The notes beneath the pieces were generated by a model. That model saw nothing but the letters and a program-made list of their open reading frames with translations. It had not been told where the DNA came from and did not search any database. Source: Cytophagales bacterium (GTDB lineage: Bacteria > Bacteroidota > Bacteroidia > Cytophagales > Cyclobacteriaceae). From it: DNA of 58,062 nucleotides. Shown here piece by piece: positions 1-6,801 of this stretch. The stretch's first letter is position 1; each line of letters starts with the position of its first letter. The position numbers were made by a program, and so were the translations under genes. The stretch spans positions 1 through 58,062 of the forward strand of contig WGNT01000031.1 in the NCBI GenBank assembly GCA_016124425.1. The letters are read 5' to 3'.

Positions 1-378
1 AGCATGGATTTTTTCCCGACGATACTTTCTTTAGCAGGTGTACCCCATGCACCAGAGGATGGCAAAAGCCTCGTTCCGTTACTAACAGGTCAGGGACCGT
101 TAGACAGGGATGAGCTATTCTGGCATTATCCGCATTATCATGGAAGTGCCTGGAAACCGGGGTCTGCGATACGGAAAGGAGATTGGAAATTGATTTACAC
201 CTATGAAGATACTGTTGTGCAATTGTATAACTTAGCGGACGACCCTGGGGAGACGACGGATGTTTCCGCAACCTTTGCAGATCGTACCACAGAGCTAAAA
301 CAGGCATTGATGCAAAGGCTTAAGGAGACAGGTGCAAAATTCCCAACTGCTGTATCCACAAGGCATCGTGAGCCTTAG
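1..378 (+). CDS. Sulfatase, C-terminal fragment (5' end outside window)
   Basis: The reading frame is open from base 1, so the gene starts upstream of the window and only about the last 125 residues are present. The order of motifs is that of the C-terminal part of type I sulfatases: a DFFPTILSLAGV segment, a SLVPLLTG stretch, a FWHYPHYHG block, then AIRKGDWKLI and LYNLADDPGE, the usual end of the alkaline-phosphatase-fold domain. The catalytic Cys/Ser (formylglycine) motif is not in the window, so substrate and activity cannot be judged. In Bacteroidetes such enzymes are mostly periplasmic and remove sulfate from polysaccharides. The internal ATG at base 4 is not a plausible start because it lies within the conserved domain. 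Confidence 0.88.
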   Translation, partial: SMDFFPTILSLAGVPHAPEDGKSLVPLLTGQGPLDRDELFWHYPHYHGSAWKPGSAIRKGDWKLIYTYEDTVVQLYNLADDPGETTDVSATFADRTTELKQALMQRLKETGAKFPTAVSTRHREP

Positions 379-503
379 CCAGTTGGAGCGGCGGTTAGCA
401 TTCCCGCCAATGGTTCAGGAGATACAAAGCCGGTAGCCTACCGATGAAGACATCGTTTGCAGACAAAGATTGGATTGGGTAGTTTTTAATTGTAAGTAAT
501 AAG

Positions 504-511
504 TAACTTTG
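504..511 (+). promoter_or_regulatory. Bacteroidetes -7 element for rlmN
   Basis: TAACTTTG fits the TAnnTTTG consensus exactly. It ends only 4 bases before the rlmN ATG at 516. With the usual spacing, transcription would begin at or within a few bases of the start codon, implying a leaderless or nearly leaderless mRNA. No clear -33 TTTG was seen. Confidence 0.55.
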
Positions 512-515
512 CGGG

Positions 516-1589
516 ATGATTCAACCTATTGCCAAAAAAGATATTAGAAAACTTAGTTTGCAGGAACTAGAAGTGTTTTTTGTCGCCATGGGAGACAAGA
601 AGTTCCGTGCAAAGCAAGTGTATGACTGGCTTTGGAATAAATCCTTAAAAAACTTTGCGGAAATGTCCAATATTTCGAAAGCTACACGAGAAATGTTGGA
701 GAAGCACTTTGTAATTAACCATATAAAAGTAGATCAAATTCAGCGGAGTAGCGACGGCACGATAAAAAATGCGGTAAAACTTTTTGACGGAAATATAGTG
801 GAGTCCGTGTTGATACCGACTCCCAAGCGAATCACTGCCTGTGTTTCTTCCCAAGTCGGATGTAGCCTCGATTGTAATTTTTGCGCTACCGCTAGGCTCA
901 AGCGCATGCGAAACCTGAATCCGGATGAAATTTTCGATCAGGTGGTTACAATCATGGAAGAGGCAAAGTTGTATCATGGCAGGCCACTGACCAACATCGT
1001 GTTTATGGGCATGGGAGAGCCATTATTGAACTATGCAAACGTTCTATCTGCCATAGAAAAGATCACTTCCGCGGATGGTCTGGGACTTTCGCCAAAGCGA
1101 ATCACGGTCTCGACCGTTGGCGTGTGCAAGATGATCACCAAGCTAGCAGATGACGACGTTAAGTTTAACTTAGCCGTTTCCCTTCATTCGGCGATCAATG
1201 AAACGCGTAGCAGGCTAATGCCCATCAACAACAGTAATCCGGTGGAGGACCTTGCAGAGTCACTTCGGTATTGGTATGCCAAGACCAAACGGCGGGTGAC
1301 CTACGAATATGTGATCTGGGAGGGAATTAATGATGACGAGGTGCATGCAAATGCATTGGCAAAATTTTGCAAAATAATTCCTTCCAAAGTTAATTTGATT
1401 CAGTATAATCCCATTGATGATGGGGAGTTTCAACAGGCCGACCCAGAGAAGGTCGCAATGTACATGAGGGTATTGGAAGGTCAGGGCATTGTTGCAAAAG
1501 TGAGAAAATCGAGGGGGCAGGATATAGATGCTGCTTGTGGACAGCTAGCCAACAAGAATGATATACATCCAATGTTGGATAACGATTGA
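516..1589 (+). CDS. rlmN: Dual-specificity 23S rRNA/tRNA adenine-C2 methyltransferase RlmN
   Basis: This is a radical SAM enzyme of 357 residues, the usual family length. It methylates C2 of A2503 in 23S rRNA and A37 of some tRNAs, supporting translational accuracy. The [4Fe-4S] motif CSLDCNFC lies at residues 116-123. The conserved cysteine that forms the methyl-carrying intermediate is the one in DAACGQL near the C terminus. The N-terminal helical domain (KFRAKQVYDWLW, about 29-40) is typical. The ATG at 516 gives the KKDIRKLSLQEL start common to homologues. A -7 promoter element sits immediately upstream. A TetR-like gene follows 54 bases downstream. Confidence 0.96.
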   Translation: MIQPIAKKDIRKLSLQELEVFFVAMGDKKFRAKQVYDWLWNKSLKNFAEMSNISKATREMLEKHFVINHIKVDQIQRSSDGTIKNAVKLFDGNIVESVLIPTPKRITACVSSQVGCSLDCNFCATARLKRMRNLNPDEIFDQVVTIMEEAKLYHGRPLTNIVFMGMGEPLLNYANVLSAIEKITSADGLGLSPKRITVSTVGVCKMITKLADDDVKFNLAVSLHSAINETRSRLMPINNSNPVEDLAESLRYWYAKTKRRVTYEYVIWEGINDDEVHANALAKFCKIIPSKVNLIQYNPIDDGEFQQADPEKVAMYMRVLEGQGIVAKVRKSRGQDIDAACGQLANKNDIHPMLDND

Positions 1590-1643
1590 AAACACAGCTT
1601 ATACGCTGCTATCAATATATTCAACAAGACATCGATACAAAAC

Positions 1644-2252
1644 ATGGACAAGTCGCTAATAATGTCTGAGGCAACTGCATTATTTAACAAAGGTGGATTC
1701 AGCTTAGCTGAGGGAGAAAAGTTGATTCAACAAAGTTCTATCCCGGTGGAGGCGTTTCGCGCGGGTTTCGGTTCCCTATCAGCCCTTATAGCCGCTATCT
1801 TTCAGGAGCTTTGTCGCGAATCCGACTGTATATCAGAAGGTCTTGACGACAGCGGAACTTCATTAAAAAGGTTGCTCAAAATGACGCTTGAGTCGTATAA
1901 AGTTCAAACCAAGTACATGTTTATTTTCCTGCATCTTCATGAAATTATTGAACAAATTGAGCAGGTGAGAGATAGATACTGTGAATTGATTTCGCTGCGA
2001 AAAACGCAGTTGATTCATCTATTCAAAGTGTTAGAAAGTGAGAAATTATTACGTGGAGAAATAAATACCGGACAGTACGACAACCTGGCCAATCAGATGA
2101 TCATACTTTCCGATTTTTGGCTGTCCCATAATTACATGGTTTTTGGAAAAGATAGTTATAGGCCGGAATATTACAGCGAACTTGTTTTCTCAATTCTGGT
2201 TCCATACTTGACAGAACGCGGATTGGTAGAATATCGTGATGCAATAAACTAA
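1644..2252 (+). CDS. TetR/AcrR-like transcriptional regulator
   Basis: A 202-residue, mostly helical protein. Residues 1-50 follow the TetR helix-turn-helix pattern: helix EATALFNKGGFS, then KLIQQSSIPVEAFRAGF, then LSALIAAIFQEL, matching the usual position of the recognition helix and helix 4. The sequence is diverged and lacks the common GVSKGTLYxYF wording. The rest (about 60-200) would be the ligand/dimer domain. Homologues of this type are common in Bacteroidetes. The target is unknown; the nearest genes are rlmN upstream and a convergent rhomboid gene 6 bases downstream. The family call rests on pattern and length only. Confidence 0.6.
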   Translation: MDKSLIMSEATALFNKGGFSLAEGEKLIQQSSIPVEAFRAGFGSLSALIAAIFQELCRESDCISEGLDDSGTSLKRLLKMTLESYKVQTKYMFIFLHLHEIIEQIEQVRDRYCELISLRKTQLIHLFKVLESEKLLRGEINTGQYDNLANQMIILSDFWLSHNYMVFGKDSYRPEYYSELVFSILVPYLTERGLVEYRDAIN

Positions 2253-2258
2253 GGCCGA

Positions 2259-3182
2259 TTACTTGTTACTAAAATCAAATAGTTTTCGTTTTTCTTCTTT
2301 GCTTAGATTGTCGTACCCCTTTTCGGCAATCTTGTCTAGGATTTTGTCAATTTCCTCCTGAGTTGTATTTGTAGTTGTATATTGCGGAGAACTCGCCGCG
2401 GGAGTCGGTTTTGAGCGATTTGATTCGCTGCCGGTTCTTCGATAGGTAACCTTTACTTTTGGTTTTTTGGAAAACAAACTGGTAAAAAAACTGCCTATAA
2501 CCTGAATTGGCAGACCGATATCTTTTCCCTTGTTCAGTTGTAAAATGTAATAATACCCCAAGATCGCTCCACCCAAATGGGCGAGCTCTCCACCGGCATT
2601 ACTACCCGTAGAATTGGCGAACGCGATCAAAACGTAAAAAATCGCAATGTATTTGATCTTTACCGGCCCAAGCAGCAGCAAGTGAAACTCCGTATTCGGT
2701 CGAAGGGTAGCTGCAGCGACAACAATCGCAAATACGCCGGCACTTGCCCCTAACATCAATGACCCTTCTAATTGGTTGCTAAAATAAGGAGCAAGGTTGT
2801 AGATAATAAGGTAGAAAAGTCCTCCGGCGAGGCCTCCAAGGATGTAAAGGTTTACCAATTTTCTACTTCCGAGATACTCATTGACCAGTAGTCCAAACCA
2901 GTACAGGAACAACATATTAAATAGAATATGAAAAAATCCCTCATGTAGGAACATGTAGGTGAAAAGGGTCCACGGTTTCGTTATCAATGCCGGAATGTAA
3001 GCAGGCATCATCAAAAACGAGATGATGGACCTGTAGACCGTTTCAGCACCACCGAGCGTCAAAAACACGCGAAGTACCATGAAGGCAAGAAACAGAATAA
3101 TATTGATCGCCATGATCTTATAAAGACCGTTATCTTTATGATCAAAGGCATGCTTGAGATTATACCAGAATCCTCCGTACAT
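2259..3182 (-). CDS. Rhomboid family intramembrane serine protease (second copy)
   Basis: A polytopic membrane protein with rhomboid signatures: FLHEGFFHILFNMLF (oxyanion/loop region), catalytic serine in GASAGVFAI, and catalytic histidine in AHLGGAILGY. These enzymes cleave substrates within the inner membrane. The C-terminal tail (about the last 80 residues) is soluble, Ser/Thr-rich, and ends in a short helical domain (EEIDKILDKIAEKGYDNLS) often found on Bacteroidetes rhomboids. An in-frame Met lies 17 codons further upstream at 3233. I chose the ATG at 3182 because it sits 1 base after the stop of the preceding rhomboid (TAATATG arrangement), avoids a 50-base overlap and gives a typical MYGGFWYNLK start. 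It is the last gene of the mutL operon. Confidence 0.93.
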   Translation of the reverse strand: MYGGFWYNLKHAFDHKDNGLYKIMAINIILFLAFMVLRVFLTLGGAETVYRSIISFLMMPAYIPALITKPWTLFTYMFLHEGFFHILFNMLFLYWFGLLVNEYLGSRKLVNLYILGGLAGGLFYLIIYNLAPYFSNQLEGSLMLGASAGVFAIVVAAATLRPNTEFHLLLLGPVKIKYIAIFYVLIAFANSTGSNAGGELAHLGGAILGYYYILQLNKGKDIGLPIQVIGSFFTSLFSKKPKVKVTYRRTGSESNRSKPTPAASSPQYTTTNTTQEEIDKILDKIAEKGYDNLSKEEKRKLFDFSNK

Positions 3183-3183
3183 A

Positions 3184-3975
3184 TTAGTAGAAATTTCGTC
3201 TGTCCCGTTTCCAATACGTAACCAAAACGGCACCTATGGCCAATCCGGCCAAGTGGGCAAAATGGGCTACGTTGTCTGCGGGATTGCTTACAAATATATT
3301 ATATACTGTGTAGAGTCCATAGAACAACACAAGGTATTTTGCTTTTACCGGCATAGGAGGAAACAGTAAAAACAGTTGTGTATTCGGAAACAACATTCCA
3401 AAAGCAATTAGGATTCCAAACAAAGCACCCGATGCCCCCACCATCGGTATATTGACTAAGCGATCCCGTATTCCCAACATATTCATATTTGCCCGTTCTA
3501 TAAGGGCCTTATCGGAAGGATTACGGCTGAAGTCATCGATTAGGTCATATATGCTGGCGTTAAATAAGTGCCTATTGGCAGAAACGAATCTGTTGAAAAT
3601 CTCCGGATCAGGGTTTTCAACGAATGCCTCTATTTGGTTATTCAGTTTGTTGATCTTGTATATGTTGTACCCAGAGTAGAGTATGCCTGAACCTATGCCA
3701 CACACCATCCAAAGAATGATGATCTTTTTAGGACCAAGAAACTGCTCCAGTAGAGGACCGAATATGAACAGGCCAAACATATTGCTAAAAAGATGCCAGA
3801 AATCCGCATGCATAAACATGTATGTGACAAACTGAAAGGGCATAAAATAGCGCGACTCTATGTGATAAAGCGCAAACCACGCTGACAACTGTGGCATGAA
3901 AAACATGGTAATGATGTGCATGCCGACCGTGATGATTAGTATATTTTTCACGGTTGGGGTAAGCGCTCTGAACAT
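3184..3975 (-). CDS. Rhomboid family intramembrane serine protease (first copy)
   Basis: A 263-residue membrane protein. The loop motif MHADFWHLFSNMF, the catalytic serine in GASGALFG and the histidine in AHLAGLAIG are all present, so the enzyme should be active. A poorly conserved loop of about 50 residues (INKLNNQIEAF onward) is inserted before the active-site serine. The gene lies 11 bases downstream of mutL and 1 base upstream of a second rhomboid gene. The pair probably arose by an old duplication, as identity outside the motifs is low. Substrates are unknown. Confidence 0.93.
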   Translation of the reverse strand: MFRALTPTVKNILIITVGMHIITMFFMPQLSAWFALYHIESRYFMPFQFVTYMFMHADFWHLFSNMFGLFIFGPLLEQFLGPKKIIILWMVCGIGSGILYSGYNIYKINKLNNQIEAFVENPDPEIFNRFVSANRHLFNASIYDLIDDFSRNPSDKALIERANMNMLGIRDRLVNIPMVGASGALFGILIAFGMLFPNTQLFLLFPPMPVKAKYLVLFYGLYTVYNIFVSNPADNVAHFAHLAGLAIGAVLVTYWKRDRRNFY

Positions 3976-3986
3976 AATTAATGTCG

Positions 3987-5843
3987 TTATGATTGGTTAA
4001 AAAAACTATCTATTTTAGTTAAATCCAATTTTATAAAGGTTTTGTTCCCTGTAGGACTGTAATTCGGGTTCTGGCATGAAAACAACTGACCTACCAGGTT
4101 TTCCATTTCCTGCTTGGAAAGCATGCTTCCTCGCCTTAAGGCCGACTTTTTTGCCAAAGAGCGGGCAAGAATCTCCCTTTTGTCCAGTGAAAGGGTGGAT
4201 TTGAAGTGCTTAAACTGTTCAAGTAATGATTCGAACAGTGCTTTTTCATTTGTAATGGTAATGTCCGCAGGAACGCCTTCAATGACAAGTGTATTATGCC
4301 CGAAAGGGTTCACCAAGAAGCCCAAGTTGCCCAACTCCTCCTTAATTTCCATCACCAGCAAATAATCCGAGGGACTTAGGTTTACCGTCTGCGGGAATAA
4401 GCATTGTTGGGAAAACGCCTTTGCCTGCTGAAGCTGCTTTACATACTTCTCATACAAAATACGCTCATGGGCCGCTTGTTGGTCAAAGATTAAAAGCCCC
4501 GAGGCCATTTGGGCCACAATATATTTCAATTCCACCTGAAACATACTTCCCGACAATCCTCTATCCGGCTCAATATGCTCCGCCGGCTGAAGCGGTTGGC
4601 TTGCTTTACTCGAAAAGGTTAGGGTCTCCGTCGAATCATCCAGCCGGTCTTGAAAGCGCTCCTCATTGGAACCTTCTGTTTTTCGGTTGTCAGAAAAAAG
4701 ACGTTCCCACCCCGTAATGTCCTGCTTTCGGCTTAAAGGCGACTGAAAATTTTTGTAAGAATTTTCAGCACTTACTGCTTCCTTCTTTTCCCAATCATTT
4801 TTCCAGGTTTCTGTAAAATTGACATCTAAGCTAAAATCAATCGTAGGTACGACATGATGCGCCCCAAGCGACTGCTTGACAGCGGAACGCAGCAAGCCGT
4901 ACACTGTCCGTTCATCGTCGAACTTTATTTCTGTTTTTGTCGGATGGACATTGATATCGATATGTTTGGGGTCGATTTCCAGAAAAAGGGCATAAAATGG
5001 ATGCTGGTCAGCTGCCATTAGCCCCTCATAGGCATTCAAAACCGCATGGTGCAGGTAGTTACTTTTGATATAGCGGTGATTGACGAAAAAAAATTGGTCC
5101 CCCCTTGTTTTTTTTCCGCTATCCGGTTTTCCCACATAGCCCTGAATCCGCAATAATGGAGTCTCTTCCTGACAGACCACAAGTTGATCCTTGTAGGACT
5201 GCCCAAGCAGCCCAACGATACGTTTACTTAACTTTCCCTGACCCAGCTTAAAGAGCTGCATGTCATTTTGGTAAAATGAGAAACAAACCTCTGGGTAAGA
5301 TAATGCTACACGTTGAAACTCCTCTACCAGGTGTTTCATTTCCACGGCATTCGATTTGAGAAAGTTTCTTCTCGCAGGTACGTTGAAAAAGAGGTTTTTT
5401 ACGGCTATAGACGTTCCGTCAGGACATCCGATAGGCTCTTGCTTTTTCACCTCAGATCCTTCTATACACAGCAGGGTCCCCACTTCGTCAATAGCACGCT
5501 TGGTTTTCATCTCCACTTGCGCTACTGCGGCGATAGATGCAAGCGCTTCGCCGCGAAACCCAAACGTACGCAAGCTGAATAGGTCGTCGGATTTTCTTAT
5601 CTTTGAGGTTGCGTGCCTTTCGAAAGACATTCTCGCATCGGTAAGCGACATTCCCGCGCCATTATCGATTACTTGGATGAGCTGTTTTCCCCCTTCCTTT
5701 ACCACTACCTGGACGTCATTGGCTCCTGCGTCTATGGCATTCTCCAGAAGTTCCTTTAGAGCAGATGCGGGGCGTTGTACCACTTCTCCTGCTGCAATTT
5801 GATTGGCTATGGCGTCAGGGAGAAGCTGAATTAGATCGTTCAT
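3987..5843 (-). CDS. mutL: DNA mismatch repair protein MutL
   Basis: A 618-residue MutL. The N-terminal GHKL ATPase has all motifs: IAAGEVVQRP and ELLENAIDAGA (residues 10-40), DNGAGM, and RGEALASI. The middle is variable and low-complexity, followed by the C-terminal dimerisation domain. The endonuclease motif DQHA(X)2E(X)4E appears here as DQQAAHERILYE (residues 454-465), with the metal-binding His replaced by Gln. The CPHGRP motif near the C terminus is replaced by PNYSPTGNKTF, so nicking activity is doubtful. The ATG overlaps the stop of the upstream small membrane protein gene (ATGA, 4 bases), which points to translational coupling. Two rhomboid genes follow. Confidence 0.96.
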   Translation of the reverse strand: MNDLIQLLPDAIANQIAAGEVVQRPASALKELLENAIDAGANDVQVVVKEGGKQLIQVIDNGAGMSLTDARMSFERHATSKIRKSDDLFSLRTFGFRGEALASIAAVAQVEMKTKRAIDEVGTLLCIEGSEVKKQEPIGCPDGTSIAVKNLFFNVPARRNFLKSNAVEMKHLVEEFQRVALSYPEVCFSFYQNDMQLFKLGQGKLSKRIVGLLGQSYKDQLVVCQEETPLLRIQGYVGKPDSGKKTRGDQFFFVNHRYIKSNYLHHAVLNAYEGLMAADQHPFYALFLEIDPKHIDINVHPTKTEIKFDDERTVYGLLRSAVKQSLGAHHVVPTIDFSLDVNFTETWKNDWEKKEAVSAENSYKNFQSPLSRKQDITGWERLFSDNRKTEGSNEERFQDRLDDSTETLTFSSKASQPLQPAEHIEPDRGLSGSMFQVELKYIVAQMASGLLIFDQQAAHERILYEKYVKQLQQAKAFSQQCLFPQTVNLSPSDYLLVMEIKEELGNLGFLVNPFGHNTLVIEGVPADITITNEKALFESLLEQFKHFKSTLSLDKREILARSLAKKSALRRGSMLSKQEMENLVGQLFSCQNPNYSPTGNKTFIKLDLTKIDSFFNQS

Positions 5844-6247
5844 TTAGAAGTTTTTCCTTTAAGCTTAAAAAGTAGGATTAGAGATCCCACCCCTATTCCT
5901 AGGTAGATAAAATAATAGATAATTTCTGGTCCTACATATACATAGCCGCCAAAACCTGTCAATAATAACACCACAATCAGCAGACGGATAACGCCAGTGC
6001 TTTCAAAAATACTAGTAGGCTTTTTTTTGATCGGACTGCCTTGCGTAAATGCTCCACGTATAGATGATCCGGCACCCAAATAGGATGCGGCTGAATCGTC
6101 TTCCGAGGGTAATCTGCCGTCTCTTTCAAGGTCCATTTTTATTTTTGACGTGCGCATCGCAATTTCCTCCTTGACAGGATCATAGTGTCTCGGTACGATG
6201 TTAAAACGCTGTGGCTGAGAAGTTCTGAATATGGAAGGAAATTTCAT
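5840..6247 (-). CDS. Conserved small membrane protein upstream of mutL
   Basis: 135 residues. The N-terminal 30 residues (FNIVPRHYDPVKEEIAMR) form a basic motif seen in a conserved Bacteroidetes family of unknown function, sometimes mislabelled as a riboflavin synthase subunit (from memory). A charged stretch follows, then two hydrophobic segments (about 85-105 and 108-128) suggesting a hairpin in the inner membrane. It is the first gene of the mutL-rhomboid operon and overlaps mutL by 4 bases. Its start codon is the first of three copies of a duplicated start region in the leader. The function is unknown. Confidence 0.75.
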   Translation of the reverse strand: MKFPSIFRTSQPQRFNIVPRHYDPVKEEIAMRTSKIKMDLERDGRLPSEDDSAASYLGAGSSIRGAFTQGSPIKKKPTSIFESTGVIRLLIVVLLLTGFGGYVYVGPEIIYYFIYLGIGVGSLILLFKLKGKTSK

Positions 6248-6614
6248 GTGTTTATAATTTGTTTTTCAGTTGCCACACGGAATCTCGCAATTTATAATCA
6301 TCACTGCATGTGACGGGTACGTCATGCCTGCCTGTCCGGTAGGCAGGCTCGATTTCATGTGTTTATAATTGTTTTTCAAAGGTCGTCCCGACTAGCCGGG
6401 ACAGGCGATGGAATCTCGCATGGTAGATGGTCATCCCAGTGTGTGACGGCCACGTCATGCCTGCCTGTCCGGTAGGCAGGCTCGATTTCATCTGTTTATA
6501 ATTTGTATTTGAGAGGTCATAACTTGTTCCGATTTATTGGAGAAGCCAGTCCCTGTCAGAATCTGGAGAATCTCGCTTGGTAAATAATCCTCCCACTTTG
6601 TTACGTTTTCGTCA
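6241..6614. repeat. Tandem repeat, three units of about 111-133 bp, in the leader of the mutL operon
   Basis: Unit 1 (6241-6351), unit 2 (6352-6484) and a decayed unit 3 (6485 to about 6614) share an opening block (ATTTCAT, one base, TGTTTATAATT), a middle block (GGAATCTCGC) and, in units 1 and 2, an identical closing block of about 30 bases. That block contains the palindrome GCCTGCC-9 nt-GGCAGGC (6326-6348 and 6459-6481). Unit 2 has about 22 extra bases with another hairpin, GTCCCG/CGGGAC (6385-6402). Unit 1 overlaps the first codons of the minus-strand gene at 6247, so its start codon is duplicated at 6358 and 6491. The rest of the gene-free stretch 6248-6801 holds divergent promoter elements and nothing else recognisable. 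Confidence 0.85.
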
Positions 6615-6707
6615 AAGATGATCTTGAGTAAGGCTTGCAAGGGAAGTTAGAACGTCCCAGTTGGATCTTTTTCATCACATAAATTAAACCGCTTAGCCAA
6701 TTAGTTG

Positions 6708-6738
6708 TTGGTTCGACAGCTGAATTTATGTATGTTTG
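6708..6738 (+). promoter_or_regulatory. Promoter for the GH3/beta-lactamase gene
   Basis: TATGTTTG (6731-6738) matches TAnnTTTG, with TTG at 6708-6710 spaced by 20 bases as a -33 element. Transcription should begin near 6745, giving a leader of about 57 bases to the ATG at 6802. Confidence 0.5.
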
Positions 6739-6757
6739 GTTTGATCGATTAGGAATA

Positions 6758-6765
6758 CAAATTTA
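6758..6765 (-). promoter_or_regulatory. -7 element for the mutL operon (minus strand)
   Basis: Read on the minus strand this is TAAATTTG, an exact TAnnTTTG match. Transcription would begin near 6751 and run about 500 bases through the tandem repeat before reaching the start codon at 6247. It lies next to the plus-strand promoter at 6731-6738, so the two may compete. No clear -33 was found. Confidence 0.4.
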
Positions 6766-6801
6766 GCTTTAATTTGAATTAGATAAAATTTAAACGCCCA
6801 C

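Noticed and set aside
1..378. Internal ATG at base 4 as a gene start
   Set aside because: The frame is open to base 1 and the sequence is the inside of a sulfatase domain.
3183..3233. Earlier start of the second rhomboid gene
   Set aside because: It overlaps the first rhomboid gene by 50 bases, while an ATG 1 base after that gene's stop fits homologues.
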